NCBI GenBank assembly: GCA_937921485.1
Contig: CAKZSV010000050.1
Coordinates: 1-60,109 of the forward strand
Direction of reading: 5' to 3'
DNA: 60,109 bases
Origin: an uncultured bacterium
Lineage (GTDB): Bacteria; Spirochaetota; UBA4802; JAGODF01
Shown here: positions 44,340 through 52,532 of the stretch, piece by piece
How positions within the stretch are numbered: position 1 is the first letter of the stretch
How the letters are laid out: the number at the start of each line of letters is the position of its first letter
The notes under the pieces: generated by a model
What the model was told of the DNA's origin: nothing
The model's database searches: none
Seen by the model: the letters and a program-made list of their open reading frames with translations, nothing else
Translations under genes and position numbers: made by a program

Positions 44340-46943
44340 ATGGATAATAATATAGTATATTTCAGCAAAGACCTCAAAGAAGTGGACGATAAGCTCCATA
44401 AAAGGCTGGGTATTCGGGGAAGGCGCGCAGTGGATCTTGCCATGATGGGGCTTCCCATTGCGCCGGGCTTTATCATCGATTCTCAGCTGACGATGAAGCT
44501 TCCTCAGATAAACGTGAAGCAAATCATCAAGCCCTATATCGAAAAGCTTGAAAAAGATACGAAAAAAAAGTTCGGCGATCCGCAAAAGCCCCTGCTTGTC
44601 AAGGTGGTGCTGAGCTCGGATCTGAATGTGCCATTCTTCCCTTCCATCCACAACATCGGCCTGAACGATTCGACGGTCAAAGGTTTTGCGAAATTTACCG
44701 GTGAGGATTTTGCGTGGGGAGAATACCGGTTTCTGCTCAACAGCGTCTCCACTAAAGTCTACAAGCTGCCGGATGATGAGATTAAGAAATTTGACGTCAA
44801 GGGGAAAGGAATAAACGCCGCTGCGATGCAGGGCGTGGTTGAAAATTTCAAAAAGTTTTTAGGGGATAAATTCAGTCAGGACGTGTACGATCAACTGAGC
44901 CTCATTCTCAAGGGGGCTGCGGCAAGCTATTGCGACAGCGATATTGATGTGGACAATTCCCTTTCAATTATGGTTCAGGTGATGGTGTACGGCAACTATG
45001 GAAAGAACTCATATTCTGGAAACTACTACACGCGCAATATCGTCACCGGCGATGCTGAAATTCAAGGCGACTTTTTGCAGAACGAGTTTGATGTGGACAG
45101 GGGAAAGCCGAAAGAAATTTCAAAAATCGACAAAAAGTACTACGACAAGCTCGTTGAAATCGCGCGCAAGGTGGAAGACAATTTCAAGGAAATCCGCGAA
45201 ATAAAATTCACCATTGAAGAAGGCGATTTCTGGCTCGTTGAACAGCGCGAGGTCGATGAAAAATCGACGCAGTCGCACGTGAAAACCCTTCTCGACCTTT
45301 GCAGGAGAAAGATCATTACCGAAGAATTTCTTGTGCAGAGCATCAAGCCCAATCAGCTCAATGAACTGCTCCATCCGGTCATCGACCCGCGGACGGTGAA
45401 AAATGTAAAGAGCATCAAGGGAGGAATTGCGGGTTCAACAGGTGCGGCAATCGGTCGTGTATTCTTCTCAACGCCGCGTTTGCTCGAGGAGTACAAACGC
45501 GCGATAATGCACGGCGGAGACACGAATCTTATTCTAGTGATGCCCGCGACATACGCAGAGGATGTCAAGGCGATAGAAGTAGCCAGGGGCGTAATATCGA
45601 GTGAAGGCGGTTTTTCTTCACATGCGCCGGTTGTAGCCAGAAGCCTGGGCAAAGTGGCAATGGTGCAGCCGGAAATGAAAATTCGCGGCAACAGTTTTAC
45701 CCTCGCCGGAAAAACCGTGAAAGAAGGCGATTATGTATCGATTAATGTCCCGTATTATGAACCGCCGACGATCTATTTAGACAAAGTCGGCCTCATTGAA
45801 CCCGAATTTAAGAAAAACGGCCTTCTGGATTTTCTGAATATTGTGGAGCATTTCATCGATACATTCAATGTCCGTGCCAATGCCGACCTTGGAAGGGATG
45901 CGGCGGTTGCGAAGGATTTCATGGCGGACGGAATAGGCCTTTGCCGGACAGAGCATATGTTTTTCAATGAAAAGCGCATCATGAAATTCAGGGAAATGAT
46001 TCTCTCCGAGAATGAGGTCGAAAGGCGTGCCGCGCTCGAAAATTTGCGCCCCATGCAGCGCTCGGATTTCTATGATCTTTTCAAAATTATGGAAGGGCGA
46101 CCGGTCACCATTCGCCTTCTGGATGCGCCGCTTCATGAGTTTTTGCCGAGAACGGAAGACAGTATGAAGCAGTTTATCGACTACATGAAAACCCGAAAGA
46201 AAAGCGCATCACCCGCTGAAATTAAGGCCAGGTGCGAGGAAATGGCAGAGATGAATCCGATGCTCGGCCATAGAGGCTGCCGCGTGGCCATCACCTATCC
46301 GGAGATATACGAAATGCAGACCAGGGCAATTTTCGAAGCCGCATGCATGCTCCGGAAAGAAGGGGTGAAGGTGGTGCCCGAAATCATGATTCCGATTGTG
46401 ATGTCGGAACAGGAACTGAAATTCATTAGAAATGGCAAAAAAATCGAAGGGAAGGAAGTAAAAGGCATCCGCGATATTAAGGAAGAAGTCGTCAAGGAAT
46501 ACGGAATCGACGATCTCGAATACAGCGTCGGAACCATGATTGAACTTCCCGCGGCCGCTCTGGATGCGGGCGACATTGCCCTCTACGCGGAATTCTTCAG
46601 CTTTGGTACCAATGACCTCACGCAGACGACGTACGGACTTTCGCGCGATGACGTGAATTCATTCTTCCCGAGCTATACGCAGTTCGACCTTTTAAAGAAC
46701 AATCCTTTTAAGGTTCTGGGTGACCAGGTGAAGGAATTGATTCAGATTGCTGCACTACGCGGAAAACTGACCAGACCGGATATTAAGATGGGGCTGTGCG
46801 GTGAACATGGCGCCGACCCGGAAAACATAGAATTCTGCATGAAGGTCGGGCTCAATTATGTTTCGTGCTCGCCGTACTCGATACCGCTTGCAAAACTGGC
46901 GGTGGCGCAGAATAATATCACCATGAAAAAAAGCGCGAAGTAA
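44340..46943 (+). CDS. ppdK: PPDK-like protein with degenerate ATP-grasp half
   Basis: The 867-residue protein follows pyruvate phosphate dikinase along its whole length. The swivelling phosphohistidine site is intact (GGFSSHAPVVARS, H428), as are the PEP/pyruvate residues R536 (GIGLCRTEH), TIRLLDAPLHEF, MIELPAAAL, FGTNDLTQ and the catalytic C820 (GLCGEHG). The N-terminal ATP-binding half keeps the fold (MMGLPIAPGF, NIGLNDSTVKGF), but the SVRSGA arginine site reads KVVLSS (V90), and the late acidic pair is changed (EIKFTIEEG). From memory of C. symbiosum PPDK, these residues bind ATP. So phosphate transfer from ATP may be lost. An AAGGAG site precedes the ATG. Confidence 0.85.
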   Translation: MDNNIVYFSKDLKEVDDKLHKRLGIRGRRAVDLAMMGLPIAPGFIIDSQLTMKLPQINVKQIIKPYIEKLEKDTKKKFGDPQKPLLVKVVLSSDLNVPFFPSIHNIGLNDSTVKGFAKFTGEDFAWGEYRFLLNSVSTKVYKLPDDEIKKFDVKGKGINAAAMQGVVENFKKFLGDKFSQDVYDQLSLILKGAAASYCDSDIDVDNSLSIMVQVMVYGNYGKNSYSGNYYTRNIVTGDAEIQGDFLQNEFDVDRGKPKEISKIDKKYYDKLVEIARKVEDNFKEIREIKFTIEEGDFWLVEQREVDEKSTQSHVKTLLDLCRRKIITEEFLVQSIKPNQLNELLHPVIDPRTVKNVKSIKGGIAGSTGAAIGRVFFSTPRLLEEYKRAIMHGGDTNLILVMPATYAEDVKAIEVARGVISSEGGFSSHAPVVARSLGKVAMVQPEMKIRGNSFTLAGKTVKEGDYVSINVPYYEPPTIYLDKVGLIEPEFKKNGLLDFLNIVEHFIDTFNVRANADLGRDAAVAKDFMADGIGLCRTEHMFFNEKRIMKFREMILSENEVERRAALENLRPMQRSDFYDLFKIMEGRPVTIRLLDAPLHEFLPRTEDSMKQFIDYMKTRKKSASPAEIKARCEEMAEMNPMLGHRGCRVAITYPEIYEMQTRAIFEAACMLRKEGVKVVPEIMIPIVMSEQELKFIRNGKKIEGKEVKGIRDIKEEVVKEYGIDDLEYSVGTMIELPAAALDAGDIALYAEFFSFGTNDLTQTTYGLSRDDVNSFFPSYTQFDLLKNNPFKVLGDQVKELIQIAALRGKLTRPDIKMGLCGEHGADPENIEFCMKVGLNYVSCSPYSIPLAKLAVAQNNITMKKSAK

Positions 46944-46967
46944 TTATTTCGGACAGAGGTAATGCTA

Positions 46968-46993
46968 CAACAGGGGGATTCGTCCCCCTGTTG
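46968..46993 (+). terminator. Terminator of the PPDK-like gene
   Basis: An 11-bp perfect stem (CAACAGGGGGA / TCCCCCTGTTG) with a TTCG loop starts 24 bases after the stop. The tail TGTTGGC has no long T-run. Confidence 0.7.
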
Positions 46994-47145
46994 TGTTGGC
47001 ATCTGCGAAATCAAAAGCAAAAAAAGTTTGCGGTTTTTTTTGAAGCGGTGAGCTTTACGAAACGCATAAAAAATTCTTTACATCAATGCGTATGCCCTTA
47101 TTATCGCCGACAGGGAGTAAAATATATTTTGGGAGTCATGGATTA

Positions 47146-47541
47146 ATGGCGGATAAGAAGACTCAAAAGGATGTTTCGAAAAAATCTTCATCGAAGATAT
47201 CGAAAGCATCAGGAAAAAGCCCTTCGAAGAAAGCGATAAAGGATACCGCTGCTTCGCAGGGGATTTCGCTTTCAAAAATAAAATCTAAAGTCGGAAAGCG
47301 TAAATCGAACCTTTTAAAGCTGTGCGCAGAAATGAATAAAATAGCTCTCGATGCCGTCGATAAAGAAGTGATAAAGAGATTCCGCATTCTCATCGATGCC
47401 GCGGAGGAAGATATTACGAAGTCCGGTTTGCATGCTGTCTTGAAAAACTGGAAGGACGTGGAAGTGTCCCAGTTTCACGAGAGTTTCCATCCCTATATCA
47501 AGCACTATATTTTTATGATGAAGCGTAAACTATCCCGATAG
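47146..47541 (+). CDS. Small Lys/Ser-rich protein
   Basis: The ATG at 47146 is used, with GGGAG about 12 bases ahead; an upstream ATG would add 20 non-conserved-looking residues. The 131-residue product has a low-complexity N-terminus rich in Lys, Ser and Ala (KKSSSKISKASGKSPSKKAIKD) resembling histone H1-type tails, then a helical part (LLKLCAEMNKIALDAVDKEVIKRF) and a C-terminal Lys/Tyr-rich end. DNA binding is possible but only by composition. No family is recognised. Confidence 0.65.
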   Translation: MADKKTQKDVSKKSSSKISKASGKSPSKKAIKDTAASQGISLSKIKSKVGKRKSNLLKLCAEMNKIALDAVDKEVIKRFRILIDAAEEDITKSGLHAVLKNWKDVEVSQFHESFHPYIKHYIFMMKRKLSR

Positions 47542-47553
47542 TATCTCGGCGCA

Positions 47554-47799
47554 ATGGAAATCAGGCTGAAAACATTTGCATCTGTGGCTGACGCATGCGG
47601 TTTCAAGGAGCGGACCATCACAGTTGACGATGGCAGTACTCCGCGGTTTGTGCTTGAATTGCTGATGGGCGAATTCCCGCAGCTTTCTCATCTAAAAGAT
47701 GTGATTATGGCTGCAGTCAATGAGGAACACGCCGATTTCGATATGAAACTTGCCGACGGCGATGAACTGGCCCTATTTCCTCCGGTGAGCGGAGGTTGA
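47554..47799 (+). CDS. moaD: Molybdopterin synthase small subunit
   Basis: The 81-residue beta-grasp protein ends in the Gly-Gly tail (FPPVSGG) that carries thiocarboxylate sulfur. It shows the MoaD core patterns MEIRLKTFASVADACG and LADGDELALFPPVSGG. MoaD supplies sulfur to MoaE to make molybdopterin from precursor Z. It starts 12 bases after the previous gene, and moaE begins five bases after its stop. No other moa gene is in the window. Confidence 0.93.
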   Translation: MEIRLKTFASVADACGFKERTITVDDGSTPRFVLELLMGEFPQLSHLKDVIMAAVNEEHADFDMKLADGDELALFPPVSGG

Positions 47800-47804
47800 T
47801 TGCG

Positions 47805-48221
47805 ATGTTTCGGGTTGCCATCCAGAAAGAACCGCTCAATGAATCGGAGATATTGGAAAATATTGGAACGGATGTTGACGGGGCGGTTGTAGCGTTTGTG
47901 GGAAGAGCGAGAAATTTTTCAGAAGGCAAAGAGGTGCTCTATTTGGAGTATGAAGCCTATGAGTCAATGGCGCGCCGGGAGCTTGAAAAAATCTGCAAAA
48001 CCGCTTTTGAGCAATGGCCGCTTTCGGGATGTACAGTTATTCATAGGTATGGCAGAGTAGAAATCGGCGAAGCCAGCATCGTCATCGGCGTGTCTTCACC
48101 GCACAGGAAAGAAGCGTTCGAGGCTGCAATGTATATCATCGATACCATCAAACAAACAGTCCCCATCTGGAAAAAAGAGTACTATGCCGACGGAAGCATG
48201 TGGGTTTCTGAGCATCCCTGA
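47805..48221 (+). CDS. moaE: Molybdopterin synthase catalytic subunit
   Basis: I place the start at the ATG at 47805, seven bases after GGAGG; a TTG at 47796 also exists. The 138-residue protein has the MoaE patterns GAVVAFVGRARNFSEGKEV, LEYEAYESMARRELEKIC, HRYGRVEIGEASIVIGVSSPHR and the active-site lysines in VPIWKKEYYADGSMWV. MoaE receives sulfur from MoaD and forms the dithiolene of molybdopterin. The pair is compact and co-transcribed. Confidence 0.94.
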   Translation: MFRVAIQKEPLNESEILENIGTDVDGAVVAFVGRARNFSEGKEVLYLEYEAYESMARRELEKICKTAFEQWPLSGCTVIHRYGRVEIGEASIVIGVSSPHRKEAFEAAMYIIDTIKQTVPIWKKEYYADGSMWVSEHP

Positions 48222-48319
48222 GTTTGTGCGCTTTCGAGTGATGAACTCTAAATTTTTTAGACGAACAGGAGGGCTGCACGATGCCGTCTTGAAAATTTCT
48301 CCACACCTTGCACTAAATG

Positions 48320-48736
48320 TTACTGCATTTTAAGCTGGGATTTAATTTCCTCAAGCACCATCGCTGCGTTTTTATTGAACTTTTCCGCTTCGGATTTTGT
48401 GACTTTCATGCCCGGATTTTCTTCAATTTTATCTTTAAATTCCTTAGCTTCCTTCATTATGTCAGAGATGTGAACGCCCGTCCAGCCGGTGGGGTTAAAG
48501 TATTTCTCAGTGAGTTCGTGTATTCTATTGTAATCGTCTGAGTCCTCACCTTTTTCAACCAGAAGTATCCTTATTGAATAAAAAAGGGATAGGTATGAAT
48601 AAAGAAGTGAATCGTTGAAATGTGATTTCCGAAGCATTAATGTTGAAAGCCGAAGCTTTTCTTCGCTCTGCTGGAGCCTGAATGCGATTTTTTTTCTTTG
48701 CGAAGGGTCTATTGCCATATCATGATACTCATGCAT
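48320..48736 (-). CDS. HEPN-like hypothetical protein
   Basis: The 138-residue helical protein has the layout of HEPN-family proteins: an N-terminal helix pair (QRKKIAFRLQQSEEKLRLS), a Leu/Tyr-rich segment (FNDSLLYSYLSLFYSIRILLVEKGEDSDDYNRIHEL) and a C-terminal helix. The RX4-6H catalytic motif is absent, so a nuclease role is unlikely. HEPN proteins without it often serve as partners of nucleotidyltransferases or bind nucleotides. No partner lies beside it. No ribosome binding site is obvious before the first ATG. Confidence 0.6.
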   Translation of the reverse strand: MHEYHDMAIDPSQRKKIAFRLQQSEEKLRLSTLMLRKSHFNDSLLYSYLSLFYSIRILLVEKGEDSDDYNRIHELTEKYFNPTGWTGVHISDIMKEAKEFKDKIEENPGMKVTKSEAEKFNKNAAMVLEEIKSQLKMQ

Positions 48737-48960
48737 TGAAATGTTTTATTGTCTGAATGATGCGATATGAAGGTGATAAATTCAAGCAATTTTTTTTGTT
48801 AGCGGGTGCATTTCTTTTTTAATAATGAAGGAAATCGTTTATGTCGAGGTGCAATCCGTAAATATTTCAATTTTTTGTGTGGACTTTTTTCGGCAGGCGA
48901 ATAGCAGTTTACCGGCAAGCCCAGTGTTCGGGCAATTGAGCAAACTGGGTGTTTACTGAT

Positions 48961-49734
48961 ATGAAAGAGCGGACAATCATAGCACTGTTGACCGACTTTG
49001 GCAATAACGACGCGTATGTGGGCATCGTTAAGGGTGCGATAGTGTCGCGCAATCGGGATGTTGAAATTATTGACATAAGCCATGGCGTGAAATCGTATTC
49101 GATTATCAATGCGCAATTTTTTCTTTTTTCTTCATGCAGATACTTCCCTGAAGGAACGGTGTTTTACATTATCGTGGATCCCGGCGTCGGTACCCGGCGG
49201 CGCGCGTTGATAGCCCGAAATAGCGGTTTTCATTTCGTTGCTCCTGATAACGGTATCCTTGATGCGGCTATTGGCGAAAGCGCAGAAATTTTCGCAATAC
49301 GCGAAGAGCGCTTCGTAAACGTTTCAGCGACATTTCATGGGAGGGATATATTTGCACCGGTGGCGGCAATGCTGGCGATGGGCATCCCTGCTGAAGAGCT
49401 GGGCATGCCTTTTTACGACAGAATAAAAAAACCATTCCCGCAATATCTCACACAGGGAAACCGGGCGGAAGCCACGGTAGTGCATGTGGATACATTTGGA
49501 AATGTCATCATATCGCTTCCGAATTCAGCATTTGAAAACAAAAGCTGTACAGTGGAAGCGCCGGGCATGCGATTCCGTGCCAACTTCTGCACGACCTTTG
49601 CCGACCTTGCACATGGCGATGCCGGCATCATGGCGGGAAGCGCAGGGCTGGTGGAGCTCGCGAAAAATTGCGATTCACTTGCGGATGCCTATGGAGTAGC
49701 GATTGGGGATACGCTGAGGTTATTGTATGACTGA
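48961..49734 (+). CDS. S-adenosylmethionine hydroxide adenosyltransferase (SAM hydrolase, DUF62)
   Basis: The ATG at 48961 is preferred because homologues start just before the (I/L)LTDFG motif; a GTG 12 bases earlier is possible. The 257-residue protein has LLTDFGNNDAYVGIVKGAI, DISHGVKSYSIINAQFFL, FYIIVDPGVGT and HFVAPDNGILDAAI, the pattern of the DUF62 family that hydrolyses SAM to adenosine and methionine. A related fold makes fluorinase in Streptomyces. The gene overlaps apgM by eight bases. Confidence 0.93.
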   Translation: MKERTIIALLTDFGNNDAYVGIVKGAIVSRNRDVEIIDISHGVKSYSIINAQFFLFSSCRYFPEGTVFYIIVDPGVGTRRRALIARNSGFHFVAPDNGILDAAIGESAEIFAIREERFVNVSATFHGRDIFAPVAAMLAMGIPAEELGMPFYDRIKKPFPQYLTQGNRAEATVVHVDTFGNVIISLPNSAFENKSCTVEAPGMRFRANFCTTFADLAHGDAGIMAGSAGLVELAKNCDSLADAYGVAIGDTLRLLYD

Positions 49735-50938
49735 GCGGAAAATAATCATTCTTGTGGGTGATGGCATGGCCGATTATCCCATCGCATCATTAGGTGGGAA
49801 AACCGTTCTGGAAGCTGCGCAAACACCGAATATGGATACAATTGCGCGGGAGGGTCTTCTGGGACTGGTTCGAACTGTTCCCGAAGGAATGTCGCCGGGG
49901 AGCGATACTGCGAATCTTTCAATTTTTGGGTATAATCCAAAGCAATATTATACCGGCCGTGCTCCACTTGAAGCGCTCAACATGGGCATTGAACTTGGCG
50001 CGCGTGATGTGGCATTCCGCCTGAACATCGTGACCATAGAAGATGGCATTATGGAGGATTTCAGCGCGCACCACATCGAATCAAAATTCGGAAAAGAGAT
50101 TATGCAAGCGGTTGCCGCCGGGATTGCTGAAAAGGGAATAGAATTTTATGCGGGGGTATCGTACCGGAATATCATGGTATGGAGGGATTTCCCTTTCGCG
50201 GAAATTACCATGACTGTCCCTCCGCATGATATTCAGGGAAAAGCATTCGCGCACTACCTGCCGTCCGGAGAAGGTGCTTCACGGCTTATTGATATAATGG
50301 AGCGGGCAGGAAAAATTATTTTTCAAATGAAAAATCTTGCCGATTTGAAGAAGACGTATGGTGGTAATCCCACGGGTATCTGGTTGTGGGGAGGCGGGAA
50401 AAAACCGCAGATTCAGACGCTCAAAGAGCGGTTCGGGCTTTTTGGATACACCATCTCGGCGGTGGACCTTATTCACGGGATAGGACGCGCAGCAGGTCTT
50501 GAACCGATGAGGGTTGATGGTGCCACAGGGTATCTCGATACGAATTATGAAGGAAAGGCCGATGCCGTTTTGCATGCTGTTTCAAACGCGAATTTCGTTC
50601 TATGCCATGTCGAATCTCCCGATGAATCGGGCCATGAGGGAAACCTCGAACATAAACTCAAGGCAATCGAAGATTTTGATGCGCGGCTTGTGGGGCGCGT
50701 CCTGCGTGGGCTTGAAAAGTTCGACGACTGGTCGCTTCTGGTGCTTCCGGATCATCCGACTCCGATTTCTTTGCGAACTCACTCGAATGAGCCTGTCCCG
50801 TTTGCCATTATGAAAAAAGTCAAGGGTAAGTGTATTGGCAGCCGCAACGCAAAGGGATTTTCATTTGATGAAAATTCGGCAGCCAAAACCGGCGTATTCA
50901 TTGACCATGGATATGAACTCATTGAGCATTTGCTGTAG
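49727..50938 (+). CDS. apgM: Cofactor-independent phosphoglycerate mutase, archaeal type
   Basis: The 403-residue protein has the ApgM pattern: IILVGDGMADYP at the start, the SPGSDTANLSIFGYNP nucleophile region, GRAPLEALNMG, and the metal-binding C-terminal segments HVESPDESGHEGNLEHK and LPDHPTPISLRTHS. It interconverts 3- and 2-phosphoglycerate with two bound metal ions and no 2,3-bisphosphoglycerate. The type is typical of archaea and some bacteria, including spirochaetes and delta-proteobacteria. Translation is coupled to the SAM hydrolase. Confidence 0.95.
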   Translation: MTERKIIILVGDGMADYPIASLGGKTVLEAAQTPNMDTIAREGLLGLVRTVPEGMSPGSDTANLSIFGYNPKQYYTGRAPLEALNMGIELGARDVAFRLNIVTIEDGIMEDFSAHHIESKFGKEIMQAVAAGIAEKGIEFYAGVSYRNIMVWRDFPFAEITMTVPPHDIQGKAFAHYLPSGEGASRLIDIMERAGKIIFQMKNLADLKKTYGGNPTGIWLWGGGKKPQIQTLKERFGLFGYTISAVDLIHGIGRAAGLEPMRVDGATGYLDTNYEGKADAVLHAVSNANFVLCHVESPDESGHEGNLEHKLKAIEDFDARLVGRVLRGLEKFDDWSLLVLPDHPTPISLRTHSNEPVPFAIMKKVKGKCIGSRNAKGFSFDENSAAKTGVFIDHGYELIEHLL

Positions 50939-51024
50939 TGAATTGGGCATTGCGCGCAATCAAACGGCAAAAATTATTATTTTACATGTGATAATATTTT
51001 AGCAGATACCGCGGAAGGTGTGAT

Positions 51025-52527
51025 ATGGATGTATATCGTTCGGAAAGTAAATCGACGTGGATAAAAGTGCTGGCTGGCGCAGCGGTGCTGGGAGTGATTG
51101 CGGGAACCATTGCGCTTGTGGTGAAATTGACCGCGAAGACGGAATTTGAAAAGGCGATTGCCGAATATGATGACGGCGACTACGTCGATTCGCTGCGCAT
51201 TCTTAATTCGCTCACGGGAAAGCTTGACTTCGAGAAAGCCGAAGTGGTATACTACTATCGATGTAAGGCAATTAACAGGCTGGCGGAAAGGCTTGAAAAA
51301 AAATTCGATGATGAACTTGCCGCGATTTTTTCGCCGTCGGAAAATAAGGAACGGAAAGAGCGGGAAACCAGATATGTAGAGGAAAGGCTGAAAAAGATTA
51401 ATGAACGCGTCGGCGGCGATCTAAAAATCGTACAAAGCGATAATGCAGGCAGGATTGTTTCCGGGGGAAAATTTTACGATGAGTTCGTGGCGAAATATAA
51501 AGGAAGCGCATATATTGAAGACCTCGATTTTGAGGAACTGGAAAAACTTCAGAAAAGCGATCCCGCGCGTTTAACCGGGGCGATCTTCGGCTTTTATGAA
51601 AAATATCCACGAACGCCGTACCTTTCGCAACTGGTGGGCATTCTTTTTTCCAATATTGATAAAATGGGACCGGCCGTGTCGGACCGGGGTGATGTCCTCA
51701 CACGGCTTATGATCGATTATCTGCGCAGATATCCGACAAGCTCGCATGTGCATAAAATTTTTAGCTGTAAAGGCGAGGGAGTGAATTTGCGAAACAGCCC
51801 GGGAGTACAGGGTAAAATTGTGGGAAAAATAACGAAGGATGAGATGCTCATTCAGGTGGAAAAATCATCCGATGTTGCCCAGGTGGGGGATGTGCGTGAT
51901 TTCTGGTACCGGGTTATGAATCAGAAAGGTCAGCAGGGCTGGATATTCGGTAAATTTTTATCGCCGTTTGATGTGTCGCGCTTTGCTGCGCAAGAAAGTG
52001 AAGAAACGTGGAGCTTTGAAGAGCATTTTTCTGAATGGGTTGATTCGAACACGCCGAAAAATTGGAAACACCTCGAGGGAGCGGAACCATCGGCGATTGG
52101 ATTTTTTGATATTGGCGCAAAGAAAATAGCACGACTTGTTTCAAATGGAAGCTTATCCGGACTGTACCGGCGAACAACAGGCGCGAGAGCGTTTACAATA
52201 CAAAGCAGGGGAAGATTCGTTTCCGGCGACGAAGCTGTCCTTTTTGCCTGCTCAATGGGGTCAGGCGGATATTTCAGCCTGACGCTTTCAAAAGATGGCA
52301 TCGATGTGCTGGGAAGAAAGCTTCCTCTTGCGACCAGTATGTGGCATGATTACACAATTGCTTCGGATGATGGAAAATTTGCGCAACTGCTGGTGGACGG
52401 AGAACTGGTGCTGAATAAAATTCCTTCACAAAAAGGAAGTGAATTTGCGCATCCGGGTCTCTATTGCCTTGCGGCTAAAACAGGTGCTAAAGCAACGATT
52501 GAAATTGAATATATAAAATACCGCTGA
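51025..52527 (+). CDS. Membrane-anchored SH3-domain protein
   Basis: The 500-residue protein starts behind GGAAGG. A TM helix (about 15-35, VLAGAAVLGVIAGTIALVV) anchors a TPR-like or helical region (about 40-230), with an SH3b domain (about 247-312, KGEGVNLRNSPGVQGKIVGKITKDEM... GQQGWIFGKF) that may bind peptidoglycan. The last 180 residues look like a beta-sandwich of the laminin-G or LamG-like type (GSGGYFSLTLSKDGIDVLG). Its end is five bases from the convergent radical SAM gene. It is probably a periplasmic envelope protein. No family name can be given. Confidence 0.75.
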   Translation: MDVYRSESKSTWIKVLAGAAVLGVIAGTIALVVKLTAKTEFEKAIAEYDDGDYVDSLRILNSLTGKLDFEKAEVVYYYRCKAINRLAERLEKKFDDELAAIFSPSENKERKERETRYVEERLKKINERVGGDLKIVQSDNAGRIVSGGKFYDEFVAKYKGSAYIEDLDFEELEKLQKSDPARLTGAIFGFYEKYPRTPYLSQLVGILFSNIDKMGPAVSDRGDVLTRLMIDYLRRYPTSSHVHKIFSCKGEGVNLRNSPGVQGKIVGKITKDEMLIQVEKSSDVAQVGDVRDFWYRVMNQKGQQGWIFGKFLSPFDVSRFAAQESEETWSFEEHFSEWVDSNTPKNWKHLEGAEPSAIGFFDIGAKKIARLVSNGSLSGLYRRTTGARAFTIQSRGRFVSGDEAVLFACSMGSGGYFSLTLSKDGIDVLGRKLPLATSMWHDYTIASDDGKFAQLLVDGELVLNKIPSQKGSEFAHPGLYCLAAKTGAKATIEIEYIKYR

Positions 52528-52532
52528 AAATC

